64,000 nucleotides of DNA from Prauserella halophila (lineage in GTDB: Bacteria; Actinomycetota; Actinomycetes; Mycobacteriales; Pseudonocardiaceae), in contig NZ_JAMTCQ010000009.1 in the NCBI RefSeq assembly GCF_024171895.1, positions 595,318 through 659,317 of the forward strand. The letters run 5' to 3'. This document shows positions 49,101-56,913 of this stretch, piece by piece. Below the pieces are notes generated by a model. It was not told where the DNA came from. It saw nothing but the letters and a program-made list of their open reading frames with translations, and made no database searches. Positions within the stretch are counted from its first letter, which is position 1. Every line of letters starts with the position of its first letter. Both the position numbers and the translations under genes were made by a program.

Positions 49101-49198
49101 GGATCCCCACGCGCTTGCGCGTGCGCAAGGCCCGCACCGGTTCCAGCGTGCGGGTCGAGGGCGGCCTCGACGGCGACATCGGTGTCGCCTGGAGCTGA
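46181..49198 (+). CDS. sbcC: SbcC ATPase subunit
   Basis: 1005 residues, Rad50-like. Walker A LHGDTGAGKTTLLDAVAFALFG (about 33-54), Q-loop FFQVVLLPQGEFARFLRA, two long coiled-coil arms, and the zinc hook CAVCGSEDHPAPA at about 520. The C-terminal lobe carries the signature TLSGGESFLASLSLALGLADV and Walker B LLDTLFVDEGFGTLD. A normal length for the family. Starts by ATGA overlap after sbcD, so stoichiometric co-expression. A very long open frame on the opposite strand over this gene is a codon-bias artefact. Confidence 0.95.
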   Translation: MRLHRLEVSAFGPYAGREVVDFDALGADGLFLLHGDTGAGKTTLLDAVAFALFGKVPGARADAKRFRCDVAERGTSTEVTLELTVQGHRFRIVRNPEYERPKLRGDGTTKQQAKASLTWLDDPPSGQPPEGVTRIDEVARTVERLLGMTGDQFFQVVLLPQGEFARFLRAETKEREELLEKLFGTQRFFEAEKWFSERRQSKRRELNERRQSVREWLARIGQVAGEEPPDDGAADWVADVRGRVAAAVAEAKAAADESATARERTAAELDARRSEADRLRRVRNAHESLAELAKEADLRAEWKAELAAARRASAVTGLAAEADRQRTRLTRALEQDERARETLAARGRGDGRVGSELDGGEPDVAALRTRAGEVREDAGALAGLVEEAQQQVRDRKRLQQLGEIAEHATAQAAALGEKLAGLPEHTRQLRTELDAAAEAAVRLDAVRTREAELARVLGEAERVPTLEQEAAGAREAEQAAIDAHQSAREALLDLRARRLAGMAGELAGELQDGEPCAVCGSEDHPAPAAGGDGVGEAEERAATEAEQAAEQRRSRAATARHEADTALAAVVERLQDRTAGQVRTELDEVRHELATLTESAVRKDRLEELVRADEAEYEDLTARRTSAEREAAAAEEQRRALAEQVERQERRLDEAAGEFDDVAARRAHLTELADALDGLADVRTELRAARERVDEHAAAAAQAARTAEFADVEEALAAARDQQRIAELDQSLADAQQAEATARAVLAEPELADVEPDRVVDVESARQAAEQARERAEQDVAALQKHTERGRELDTLAGELDAVLRELAPAEEEFAELDALTDVVNGRGQNARRMSLRSYVLAARLEEVAVAATARLRSMSHGRYSFVHSDAPGSHGKSGGLGLDVLDDYSGMVRSAKTLSGGESFLASLSLALGLADVVAAETGGALLDTLFVDEGFGTLDGETLDVVMDVLDDLRAGGRVVGLVSHVEELRQRIPTRLRVRKARTGSSVRVEGGLDGDIGVAWS

Positions 49199-49272
49199 TC
49201 GGCATCGTCTGGACATGACGGATCTCGATACTTTACCGGAGTATCAGGCCTGGCCGAATAGGCTTTCGTGCA

Positions 49273-49848
49273 ATGACTTCTGAGGGCACCGAACATGCGA
49301 ACGAGGTCGCCGGAAGCGATTCCGGCGATGCGACGGAGGGCGTGCAGCCGCCGGAATCCTCTCCCCAGCCGGCGGAATCCTCGCCTTTGCCGGCCGCTCC
49401 GTCCGACGCTCCCGCCGCGGGTGCCGGTGCGAAGAGATCGGCCACCGGCGTTCTCGGTGGCATCGCCGTGGTGAGTTCCGGGCTCGGGTTGAGCTCGCTC
49501 ATCGGTAATCCGCTGAGTGACATGCTGCGTGCTCGCGAAGAGATCGTCGGCCAGATCGAGGCCGGTACCGGCGGTGGCGGCGACCAGATCGAAGCGTTCT
49601 ACGGCGCGCCGTGGCACACCGCTGCGTTGGTCAATGGGGTCGTCGCGCTCGTGGCCGCAGTCATCGGGGGCGTCGTGCTCGCCGTACAGGCACGACGTTC
49701 CGACTCGAGCCCCTGGGTCATCGCCGTGGCGCTGGGTGGCGTCGTCCTCGGGCTGCTCGGGCTGCTGGTCGCCGGTGGTATGTATCTGGATCTGTTCGCC
49801 GCCCAGCCCGAGCTTCCCACCGCACCCCAACTCGGCACCGGCGGGTGA
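49273..49848 (+). CDS. Unrecognised membrane protein with Pro/Ser-rich N-terminus
   Basis: 191 residues. Residues 1-50 are Glu/Ser/Pro/Ala-rich with short PESSPQPAESSPLPA repeats, cytoplasmic and disordered. Then three membrane helices (TGVLGGIAVVSSGLGLSSLIG, ALVNGVVALVAAVIGGVVLAV, PWVIAVALGGVVLGLLGLLVAGGMYLDLF). No known family. An ATG with weak site; the gene has GC and codon use like the core genes. Downstream 260 bp to the lipoprotein gene contain no gene. Confidence 0.65.
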   Translation: MTSEGTEHANEVAGSDSGDATEGVQPPESSPQPAESSPLPAAPSDAPAAGAGAKRSATGVLGGIAVVSSGLGLSSLIGNPLSDMLRAREEIVGQIEAGTGGGGDQIEAFYGAPWHTAALVNGVVALVAAVIGGVVLAVQARRSDSSPWVIAVALGGVVLGLLGLLVAGGMYLDLFAAQPELPTAPQLGTGG

Positions 49849-50108
49849 CATCCCGGACACTCCTGCCGGTCGCAGGACACTCCGGGACGCCGGTCGGCAG
49901 GTGTGACGATGCGGCTGCCGGTGCGAACCGACCGTTCACCGGTCCGTCCCTTTCGGATCAGCCCCTTTCGCATCACGTGCGTTGCGATCATGCTCTGGTG
50001 ATGACGCTAGGGGGCGGCGGCCGCGGGAGCGATGCCCGCGCGGGGCTGTGAGCAGTCACCTGAGACCGGGGACCGTCCAGCGTACCTACGACATTCGGAG
50101 GTTCCGAC

Positions 50109-50789
50109 ATGCGACCTCACCTGAAACTGCTCGCCACGGTCGCCGCCGGTGCGATCGTTCTGACCGGTTGCGGTGGCGAGGCGAGCGACAACGCGGGCAA
50201 GGAGGGCGAGTCGACGGGCAGTTCTGCATCGAACTCGGCGGGCCCCAATTCTTCACAGTCCCAGCAAGGCGGCCAGGGAGACGCCGAGGTCAGCGAAGCA
50301 GGCGTCCAATGGATGGACGGGTTCTGCGGGAGCCTGGCCGAGTTCTCGGCTTCCCAGGCCGAGCCGCAGCCCGAATCGCAGGAGCCGGAGGCGGTGAAGA
50401 AGTCGACGAGCACGACACTCGGCGCGATCACGCAGAGTGCCGACAAGTTCGTGTCCGATATGGAGGCGATGGGCTCGTCCCCCACGGACGGTGGTGACAA
50501 GTTCCTCTCGACCGCCATGGACTCCTACGGGAAACTCGGCGAGCAGGCCGAGGCAGCGAAGTCGGACTTCGACAAGGTGCCGGAGTCGGACAAGCAGGCG
50601 GTGACTCAGGCCAGGCAGTCGGCGCTGACCAAGCTGCAGCAGGTGGACTTGCAGAAGCCCATCAAACAGCTGCAGTCGAACCAGAAGCTCGCCGGTGAGT
50701 TCCAGCAGGCCCCTAAGTGCCGAGAGCTGATGCAGGCCTCACAGCAGCAGCAAGGGGGCGGTCAGCAGCAACCGGCGCCGGGCAACTGA
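50109..50789 (+). CDS. Secreted lipoprotein of unknown function
   Basis: 226 residues. Signal peptide with lipobox: LLATVAAGAIVLTGCGG, Cys at about 21. The mature protein begins with a Ser/Asn/Gly/Gln-rich flexible stretch, then helices with Lys/Gln-rich coiled-coil character (FVSDMEAMGSSPTDGGDKFL, QKPIKQLQSNQKLAGEFQQ), two Cys (one near FCGSLAEF, one PKCREL) that may form a disulphide, and a Gln-rich end. Resembles small actinobacterial lipoproteins of no known role. Confidence 0.75.
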   Translation: MRPHLKLLATVAAGAIVLTGCGGEASDNAGKEGESTGSSASNSAGPNSSQSQQGGQGDAEVSEAGVQWMDGFCGSLAEFSASQAEPQPESQEPEAVKKSTSTTLGAITQSADKFVSDMEAMGSSPTDGGDKFLSTAMDSYGKLGEQAEAAKSDFDKVPESDKQAVTQARQSALTKLQQVDLQKPIKQLQSNQKLAGEFQQAPKCRELMQASQQQQGGGQQQPAPGN

Positions 50790-50877
50790 TCCGCGAACCC
50801 GCCTTTTCCCTTCGCCTCGACGAGGTGTCGCGGCGTGGATGGCCGGCACTTCGCCGTCCGTGCGCGGGCGCATCCCG

Positions 50878-51384
50878 TCAGGCGATGCGGTGTTCGTGCG
50901 CGAGCAGTCGCCGTTTGACGTCGACGCCCCAGCGGAACCCGCCCATCGCACCGTCGGCGCGCAGCACGCGGTGGCAGGGCACGAACAGGGCGCAGGCGTT
51001 GCGCGCACACGCGGACGCGGCGGCGCGGACCGCATCGGGCCTGCCCGCGAGCGCGGCCAGCTCCGTGTAGGTGACCGTTTTCCCTGCGGGCACGGTGCGC
51101 AGTACGTCCCAGGCGTGGCTGAGGAACTCACCGGAGCGCTGGCGCACGGCGATCGCGTCGACGGCGTCGAACTCGCCCGCGTAGTACCGGTGTACGGCGG
51201 TCGTGACGGCGCCGAGGTCGCGCTTCTCGCGCAGCTCGCCGGGCCGCAGCGTCGGCGAGACGATCGGGGCCAGTTCCTCGGCATCGGGCGTCCAGCCGGA
51301 TGCGAGCACGGTGCCGTCGGCGGCCACGATCGCGGTGAAGGGGCCGGCAGGGGTGTCGTGCGTGGACCAGTGAGCGGTGGTCAT
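50878..51384 (-). CDS. ogt: Methylated-DNA-protein cysteine methyltransferase
   Basis: 168 residues. Active-site PCHRV motif (ALFVPCHRVLRADGAMGGFRWG) with the alkyl-accepting Cys and the recognition Arg finger region AASACARNA. Single-turnover repair of O6-methylguanine. ATG 51384 follows GGAAGGAAC. It lies 100 bp downstream of the Ada-AlkA fusion gene on the same strand, the common adaptive-response pairing, so it is likely induced by alkylation damage. Confidence 0.92.
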   Translation of the reverse strand: MTTAHWSTHDTPAGPFTAIVAADGTVLASGWTPDAEELAPIVSPTLRPGELREKRDLGAVTTAVHRYYAGEFDAVDAIAVRQRSGEFLSHAWDVLRTVPAGKTVTYTELAALAGRPDAVRAAASACARNACALFVPCHRVLRADGAMGGFRWGVDVKRRLLAHEHRIA

Positions 51385-51484
51385 GGCGTTCCTTCCTGAA
51401 CACGGGTTGTCGGGTCGCGGGTGGGCCGGTGCGGGACGACGTGGCAGGCGCCTGGGGTGACCGCGACAGTCGTCCGGCCGGCGG

Positions 51485-53167
51485 TCAGGTCGCTGCGGGT
51501 GCGCTGCTGCCGGCGGTGTTGCTGCCGCTGTTGCCGCCCGCCGGGTGTGGCGGCGCCGGGTTCGACGGCGCTGGTTCCGATGGCGCTGGTTCCGATGGCG
51601 CTGGTTCCGATGGCGCTGGTTCCGATGGTGCTGCGCCGAGGTCTGCCGAGCCGGGGGCGGCGCGCCAGAGGTGCATGCTCGCGTAGGACCGCCAGGGTCG
51701 CCAGGTGAGTGCCCGCTCGGGCAGCGTGGCCGGGTCGATGCAAGCTGCGGCGGCGCCGTTACGCAGGGCGAGGTCGCCGTCGAGCAGCACGTCGGGGCGG
51801 CCGAGTGCGCGCATGACGACGTAACCGGCGGTCCACGGCCCGATGCCGGGCTGTGCGAGCAGGTCCCGGTGCAGTTCGTCGGGGTCCCTGCCCGTGTGGA
51901 CGTCGAGGTCACCGGAGGCCAGCGCTCCTGCCACGGTGCGGATCGCCCCGGTCCGGCTGCGGGGACCGCGGAGGACGTCGGCGGCGTGCTCGGCGACCGC
52001 GGCCGCAGTGGGGAACAGCCACTCCGTGCTGCCCTGATCCGCAGGTGCGTCGCCGGACAGCGGTTCGCCGAGTTCGGCGGCGAGGCGGCTCGTGGCGGTG
52101 CGGGCGGCGGCGACCGACACCTGCTGGCCGAGCATCGTCCGCAGTACGAGTTCGGGCCCGTCGACCGCGCCGGGTACGCGGATACCGGGACGAGTGGTGA
52201 CCAGTGGCGCCAGCACGTCGTCCTGTCGCAGGGCGTCGTCGACCGCGACCGGATCGGCGTCGAGGTCGAGCAGCCTGCGCACGCGGGTGACGGCTCCTGC
52301 GAGGTCACGGACGTCGGTGAGCCACAGTTCGCACGGCACGTGCGCGGTGCGGTCGGCCGCAGCCGTCGAGGCGGGTGCCACGGTCATCCGGCCCGGCCCG
52401 TGGGGCAGGCGGAGGGTGCGCGTGTAGTGCGTGCCGGTGGCTGCTTCGACGCCGGGGACTGCGCGGGCGGTGAGGAAGGTCAGCAGGCTGTCGCCGTCGA
52501 ACGGTGTTCGCACCGGCAGGCGCAGCGTGAGTGTGGTGCCCGAGACCGGTTCGGGGGAGCCGGAGTCGTCGACCCGGCGGGCGGTGGCGCGCGTGCGCAG
52601 GTCGGACGGAGCCAGGGCGAACACGCCCCGGATCGTGTCGTTGAACTGGCGCACGCTCGCGAATCCGGCGGCGAACGCGACGTCGGTGAGCGGCATCGCG
52701 GAGCGTTCGATGAGTAACCGGGCAGCGTGGGCCCGGTGGGCGCGGGCGAGCGCGAGCGGTCCGGCGCCCAGCTCGGCCGTGAGTACCCGTCCGAGCTGGC
52801 GCTGCGAATAGCCGAGCCGTCGTGCCAGCCCGGGCACTCCTTCGCGTTCGACGGTGCCCTCGGCGATGAGCCGCATGGCGCGGGCGGCCAGGTCGGCGCG
52901 GACGTTCCAGTCGGGGGAGCCCGGTACCGCGTCGGGCAGACAGCGGCGGCAGGCGCGGAAGCCGCGGGCCTGTGCCGCGGCGGCGGTGGGGAAGAAGTCG
53001 ACGTTGCCGCGCTTGGGCGTGATCGCGGGGCACGAGGGGCGGCAGTAGATGCCGGTGGTGCGCACGCCGGTGATGAACCGGCCGTCGAACCGGGCGTCAC
53101 GCGAGCGCACGGCCGCGTAGCAGCGGTCGGTATCGTGCCAGATGCCGGTGGTGGCCGTCTCGGTCAT
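51485..53167 (-). CDS. alkA: Ada-type regulator fused to AlkA 3-methyladenine glycosylase
   Basis: 560 residues in three parts. Ada N-terminal zinc domain with Cys42, Cys46, Cys73 and Cys76 (TTGIYCRPSCPA, FRACRRCLPD); Cys42 is the methylphosphotriester acceptor. AraC-type HTH pair (VPGLARRLGYSQRQLGRVL and PLTDVAFAAGFASVRQFNDTI). AlkA glycosylase with HhH-GPD motif LLAQPGIGPWTAGYVVMRALGRPDVLLDGDLAL, including the catalytic Asp. The C-terminus ends in a low-complexity APSEP repeat, absent from normal AlkA. Upstream of ogt, giving an adaptive response unit. Confidence 0.92.
   Translation of the reverse strand: MTETATTGIWHDTDRCYAAVRSRDARFDGRFITGVRTTGIYCRPSCPAITPKRGNVDFFPTAAAAQARGFRACRRCLPDAVPGSPDWNVRADLAARAMRLIAEGTVEREGVPGLARRLGYSQRQLGRVLTAELGAGPLALARAHRAHAARLLIERSAMPLTDVAFAAGFASVRQFNDTIRGVFALAPSDLRTRATARRVDDSGSPEPVSGTTLTLRLPVRTPFDGDSLLTFLTARAVPGVEAATGTHYTRTLRLPHGPGRMTVAPASTAAADRTAHVPCELWLTDVRDLAGAVTRVRRLLDLDADPVAVDDALRQDDVLAPLVTTRPGIRVPGAVDGPELVLRTMLGQQVSVAAARTATSRLAAELGEPLSGDAPADQGSTEWLFPTAAAVAEHAADVLRGPRSRTGAIRTVAGALASGDLDVHTGRDPDELHRDLLAQPGIGPWTAGYVVMRALGRPDVLLDGDLALRNGAAAACIDPATLPERALTWRPWRSYASMHLWRAAPGSADLGAAPSEPAPSEPAPSEPAPSEPAPSNPAPPHPAGGNSGSNTAGSSAPAAT
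51571..51630. repeat. Four 15-bp tandem repeats in the alkA 3' end
   Basis: CTGGTTCCGATGGCG occurs four times in a row (last copy one base different). In the alkA frame it encodes APSEP repeats at the protein end. Unit length 15 bp keeps the reading frame, so copy number can vary without breaking the gene. Confidence 0.9.
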
Positions 53168-53281
53168 AGTGTCGATCCTGCCACCAGGTCAGCGACGTGA
53201 CTCGCGGAAATCGGACGCGGCGGCCGAGGTGGTGGCACGGGATCGAGAAGGGCATGTCGGTGGCACGTACACTTGCGAGCC

Positions 53282-54364
53282 GTGAGTTTGACCCTTGGCA
53301 TCGTAGGCCTGCCCAACGTCGGCAAGTCGACCCTGTTCAACGCCCTGACGCGCAACGACGTGCTCGCGGCGAACTACCCGTTCGCGACGATCGAGCCCAA
53401 CGTCGGTGTCGTGCCGCTGCCCGATTCGCGCCTGGACAAGCTGGCCGAGCTGTTCGCCTCGGCGAAGACCGTCCCGGCGACCGTGTCGTTCGTGGACATC
53501 GCGGGCATCGTCAAGGGTGCCTCGGAGGGTGCGGGGCTCGGCAACAAGTTCCTCGCGAACATTCGCGAGGCCAATGCGATCTGCCAGGTCATCCGCGTCT
53601 TCGACGACCCCGACGTCACGCACGTCGACGGCACGATCGACCCGTTGTCGGACATCGAGACGATCAACACCGAGCTCATCCTCGGCGACCTGCAGACGCT
53701 GGAGAAGGCGCTGACGCGGATGGAGAAGGAGGCGCGCACCAAGAAGGAGGCGCGCCCGGCTCTGGAGAACGCGAAGAAGGCCAAGGAGGTCCTCGACTCC
53801 GGTCGCACGCTGTTCGCCGCGCAGCGGGAGGTCGACCTCGAGGCGCTGCGAGAGCTGAGCCTGCTCACGACCAAGCCGTTCCTGTACGTGTTCAACGCCG
53901 ACGAGGGCATCCTCGCCGACGAGGCCAAGCGTGCCGAACTGGCCGAGCTGGTCGCGCCCGCCGATGCCGTGTTCCTGGACGCGAAGGTCGAGGCCGAGCT
54001 GCTCGAGCTGGACGACGAGGAGGCGGTGCAGGAGCTGCTCGAATCCGTCGGCCAGGAGGAGCCGGGCCTGAACGCGCTGGCCCGCGCCGGCTTCCACACG
54101 CTCGGCCTGCAGACCTACCTCACCGCGGGCCCGAAGGAGGCGCGCGCCTGGACGATCCCGCAGGGTGCCACCGCGCCGCAGGCGGCGGGCGTCATCCACA
54201 CGGACTTCGAGCGCGGCTTCATCAAGGCCGAGATCATCTCCTACGACGACCTGATCGCGGCCGGTTCGATGGCCGACGCGCGCTCCGTGGGCAAGGTCCG
54301 CATGGAGGGCAAGGACTACGTCATGCACGACGGCGACGTGGTCGAGTTCCGCTTCAACGTGTGA
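53282..54364 (+). CDS. ychF: YchF/Obg-family GTPase (EngD)
   Basis: 360 residues. G1 GLPNVGKSTLFNAL, G3 FVDIAGIVKGASEGAGLGNKFL, a NxxE-type specificity motif NADE (YVFNADEGI) in place of NKxD, as in ATP-preferring YchF, a coiled coil, and the C-terminal TGS domain ending DYVMHDGDVVEFRFNV. GTG 53282. Ribosome-associated ATPase. Counterpart of Rv1112. Its last 20-65 bp recur three times downstream (55244, 56513, 61651). Confidence 0.95.
   Translation: MSLTLGIVGLPNVGKSTLFNALTRNDVLAANYPFATIEPNVGVVPLPDSRLDKLAELFASAKTVPATVSFVDIAGIVKGASEGAGLGNKFLANIREANAICQVIRVFDDPDVTHVDGTIDPLSDIETINTELILGDLQTLEKALTRMEKEARTKKEARPALENAKKAKEVLDSGRTLFAAQREVDLEALRELSLLTTKPFLYVFNADEGILADEAKRAELAELVAPADAVFLDAKVEAELLELDDEEAVQELLESVGQEEPGLNALARAGFHTLGLQTYLTAGPKEARAWTIPQGATAPQAAGVIHTDFERGFIKAEIISYDDLIAAGSMADARSVGKVRMEGKDYVMHDGDVVEFRFNV
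54299..54364 (+). repeat. ychF 3' end, original copy of the dispersed repeat
   Basis: The final 66 bp of ychF, including GGTCGAGTTCCGCTTCAACG (54340-54359). This is the parent of copies at 55244-55263, 56513-56578 and 61651-61681. In-gene position with the stop codon included is what is expected if DNA was joined at this gene end. Confidence 0.85.
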
Positions 54365-54383
54365 CGCTCTCGTAGCGCCGCAG

Positions 54384-54533
54384 TCACGCGAATCCGGGGC
54401 AAGGCGCCTCAGCCGTCAACGTGCTTGCGTGATGCTCGTGCGAGCGCACGACGTCCCGGAGGCGGTCGAGAACCGGGCGGAACGCCTCCGGCGCAGCGGC
54501 GATGTAGGAGTCGTGGTCACCGATAGTTGCCAT
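54384..54533 (-). pseudogene. Truncated DUF1801-type protein fragment
   Basis: 49 codons from ATG 54533 with a stop at 54384. The sequence includes DSYIAAAPEAFRPVLDRLRD, the conserved start of DUF1801 (YdhG/iron-chaperone-like) proteins, but the normal family has about 110-140 residues and here the rest is missing. Truncation point is close to the ychF end. Probably the remains of a gene cut by an insertion. The rest of 54365-54724 shows no gene. Confidence 0.6.
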
Positions 54534-54724
54534 GTCTCTGCCTTCCTCCCAGGTGGGAAATCCTGATTGCGTCCGGTCGCCGGTCTCCGTGGGCGAGTCC
54601 GGAGGAGGCGGACATGATCGGTGTGGATCGTCTATCGAGGCTCGATCACTCAGATGATTCTCCGTGCTGGGACTCGGTGAAATTCGTAGCGTCGTAGTCC
54701 GGGCACGTCGTTAAGCTGCATCGC

Positions 54725-55222
54725 ATGAAACAACATCCGGCAATCGTCCCCTACGGCGAGGTTCACCTGGACGCCCTGCTGGAGCTGTCCATCCGGTCGT
54801 GGACACCGGTGTTCCCGTCGCTGCGTCAGGATGTTCCGGGTTTCGTCTACGACGCGTTCTACCCAGAAGGCTGGGAGACGCGGCAACGGGCCGAGCTGGC
54901 AGCGGTGCTACGCGACGAGTCGGAGAACATCGATGTAGCGGTCGTGGGGGACGTGCCGGTCGGGTGGGTGTGCACGCGTATGCACCCTGACGATTCGATG
55001 GCGGAGGTCTACGTCCTCGCTGTTGATCCCGAGTACCAGCGCTCCGGGGTCGGCGGGATGTTGATGGAGCGATCGTACGACCGCGCGCGGGCGGCAGGTA
55101 TGCGTATGGTCATGGTGGAAACCGGGGGAGACTCCGGGCATGCTCCGGCTCGGGCGCTCTACGAGTCTGCCGGTTTCCTTCGCTGGCCGGTGGCGCGGTA
55201 CTTCAAGGACCTCGATGCCTGA
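54725..55222 (+). CDS. GNAT-family acetyltransferase
   Basis: 165 residues. GNAT fold with the acetyl-CoA pyrophosphate loop VLAVDPEYQRSGVGGMLMERSYDRARAAG (Q/R-x-x-G-x-G/A pattern). N-terminal part IVPYGEVHLDALLELSIRSWTPVFPSLRQDVP. End motif HAPARALYESAGFLRWPVARYFK typical. Substrate unknown; could be a small-molecule or antibiotic acetyltransferase. Lies between ychF and the first ychF-end copy, so it is part of the first cassette. Confidence 0.85.
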   Translation: MKQHPAIVPYGEVHLDALLELSIRSWTPVFPSLRQDVPGFVYDAFYPEGWETRQRAELAAVLRDESENIDVAVVGDVPVGWVCTRMHPDDSMAEVYVLAVDPEYQRSGVGGMLMERSYDRARAAGMRMVMVETGGDSGHAPARALYESAGFLRWPVARYFKDLDA

Positions 55223-55243
55223 GGTGGTCCGACGCCGGAGCTC

Positions 55244-55268
55244 GGTCGAGTTCCGCTTCAACGCCTGA
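55244..55268 (+). repeat. ychF-end copy 2
   Basis: GGTCGAGTTCCGCTTCAACG (55244-55263) is identical to ychF 54340-54359; what follows, CCTGA, still gives a stop. The upstream side does not match ychF. Confidence 0.85.
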
Positions 55269-55370
55269 GGACTCAGATGGCACCCGGGAAGTCCGGGGGC
55301 TTCTCGCATCTGGGGTGTCTGCCGCCCTGAGCAGCCTATCGGGCCATGCACGAACTCTAGACTGTTCGCC

Positions 55371-56321
55371 ATGTCACTTCGAGAGATCACCTTTCCCTCG
55401 TCCAACAATCGAGACGAGATCCAGGCCTGGCTCCACACCCCTCTCGGATCGCCGTGCGGCATCGTGCAGATCGTGCACGGCTTCGGCGAGCACTCGCGTC
55501 GCTACTGGCACCTGACCGGCGCGCTGCTGGATGCCGGCTACGTCGTCGCGCATGACGACCACGTGGGGCATGGCAGAACGGCCCTGCAGAACGCCACGTG
55601 GGGCGACCCGGGCGATTCCGGATACGAGACGACGATCCTCGACGAGCGTCGCCTGCACGATGCCGTCATCGCCGAAATGGCGGATGCCGGGTATGACCAG
55701 CTTCCGTTCGCGATGTTCGGGCACAGCTGGGGATCGATGATCGCCCGCGAGTACGCCGCGCGCTACGACTCCGATCTCTCGGCGCTGGTTCTGTGCGGGG
55801 TCGCATACGGCGTAAAGGGGATGGACACGATGGCGCGCATGACCGGCGAGGCGCTGGCGGCCGGCCGTGCGAAGGATGATGCGGTCGACGTGGCGAATGC
55901 CGTCTTCGGTCCGATGACCGAGCGGTACTCCGACGTCCGCACGCCCAACGACTGGATCGCCTACGACCCGGACGTCGTCGCCGACCACGCTACCGACCCG
56001 CTGAACCTGATGACGGTCGGAATGCCGAACTATCAGTTCTTCGCAGACTTCTCCAATCTGATGACGGCGATCACCGGACCGGAGTGGGCCGCCCGGATGC
56101 CCGTTGATCTGCCGGTTTACCTGATCGCCGGCGACCAAGACCCGGTCGCGAACTACGGTGAGGGGGTCTACGCCGTGGCGAATCTGCTCGCCGAAGCGGG
56201 CAACCGCTCGGTCTCGGCCACGGTCTACCCGGGCTGGCGTCATGAGATCCACAACGAACGCACCATCCGTGACGAGGTCGAGGCAGGAGTGGTCGAGTTC
56301 CTCGACAATCATCTGCCGTGA
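55371..56321 (+). CDS. Alpha/beta hydrolase (monoacylglycerol-lipase-like)
   Basis: 316 residues. Alpha/beta hydrolase fold: oxyanion HGFGEHSRRYWHL, nucleophile elbow MFGHSWGSMIAR (Ser), acid IAGDQDPV, and His in YPGWRHEIHNE. The HGFGEHSRRY and HSWGS words are of the lysophospholipase/monoacylglycerol lipase group. ATG 55371. Codon bias is a little softer than core genes. Lies between ychF-end copies 2 and 3, with no partner genes; it is the whole content of the second cassette. Confidence 0.87.
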   Translation: MSLREITFPSSNNRDEIQAWLHTPLGSPCGIVQIVHGFGEHSRRYWHLTGALLDAGYVVAHDDHVGHGRTALQNATWGDPGDSGYETTILDERRLHDAVIAEMADAGYDQLPFAMFGHSWGSMIAREYAARYDSDLSALVLCGVAYGVKGMDTMARMTGEALAAGRAKDDAVDVANAVFGPMTERYSDVRTPNDWIAYDPDVVADHATDPLNLMTVGMPNYQFFADFSNLMTAITGPEWAARMPVDLPVYLIAGDQDPVANYGEGVYAVANLLAEAGNRSVSATVYPGWRHEIHNERTIRDEVEAGVVEFLDNHLP

Positions 56322-56512
56322 TGGATCCCCACCTATGAACCTTTGTCGTGATCGATCCGATACCCGAAGCTGTGGCCATGAAACTTCGGAAGGTGTCCGG
56401 CCGTGAGAACGGCACGTGCCCAGCGGTGTACGTCCCAGGCCGGCATCGGCGGGAGTGCAAGGCGACCACGTGCCCATGGCGGACGGGCTGACGCTGGGGA
56501 GGAGGAAACGGC

Positions 56513-56580
56513 CGTATGGAGGGCAAGGACCACGTCATGCACGATGACGCTGTCCGGTCGAGTTCCGGTTCAACGTGTAG
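56513..56580 (+). repeat. ychF-end copy 3 (longest, degenerate)
   Basis: 56513-56544 matches ychF 54299-54330 at 30 of 32 bases, and 56556-56578 matches 54340-54362 at 22 of 23. The middle carries a small insertion and changes, and the stop becomes TAG. The reading frame is broken, so it is a relic, not a gene. Confidence 0.85.
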
Positions 56581-56640
56581 CTGCGTTCCGATGTGACTGG
56601 TCGCTTGAGGCACGGAGGGTTCATGACGTCGACCCTCGAG

Positions 56641-56660
56641 TGCTATCGTGGTTGATAGCA
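56641..56660. promoter_or_regulatory. Operator palindrome upstream of fitA
   Basis: TGCTATC-N6-GATAGCA, perfect 7-bp arms, 20 bp before the antitoxin start. Typical position for autoregulation by a ribbon-helix-helix antitoxin. Confidence 0.7.
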
Positions 56661-56679
56661 CTCGGGGAGGTGGTTGCCG

Positions 56680-56913
56680 ATGTCATCCATCGTCGTTCGC
56701 GGGCTCGATGACTCCGTAAAGCAGCAGCTCGCCGCGCAGGCGAAGGAACACGGCCGCTCGATGGAAGCCGAAGTTCGCGACATCCTCACTCGGGCTGCGC
56801 GACGGCCCCACATCGGGTTGGCGCTCTTGTCGGCAGCGCAGGGTGTCGGGGGTGTTGATGACCTGCCGATTCCGGAGCGCGCCGACGTCGCGCGGGCGGT
56901 GGACTTCGAGTGA
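56680..56913 (+). CDS. FitA-type ribbon-helix-helix antitoxin
   Basis: 77 residues. SSIVVRGLDDSVKQQLAAQAKEHGRSMEAEVRDILTRA is the RHH/FitA DNA-binding fold; the C-terminal part (LPIPERADVARAVDFE) is the toxin-binding tail. ATG 56680 chosen (GGGGAGG upstream); TTG 56674 also possible. Overlaps the start of the PIN toxin reading frame by 4 bp (GTGA). Its partner toxin is interrupted by a stop codon, so it may be an orphan. Confidence 0.87.
   Translation: MSSIVVRGLDDSVKQQLAAQAKEHGRSMEAEVRDILTRAARRPHIGLALLSAAQGVGGVDDLPIPERADVARAVDFE

Larger units (their letters stand above)
56322..56679. other. Gap with ychF-end copy and toxin-antitoxin promoter
   Basis: No complete gene. Contains the third ychF-end copy (56513-56580) and the palindrome before fitA. 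The remaining 190 bp after the hydrolase have no ORF I would defend. Confidence 0.5.

Noticed and set aside
45686..49216. Very long open frame (over 1100 codons) on the minus strand across sbcDC
   Set aside because: Antisense to well-defined sbcD and sbcC; the sequence is Arg/Leu/Gly/His-rich without domains, as expected from GC-rich third codon positions.
51571..51630. Possible CRISPR-like array
   Set aside because: Units are 15 bp and directly adjacent with no spacers; it is coding tandem repeat DNA inside alkA. No CRISPR or cas genes were seen in the window.
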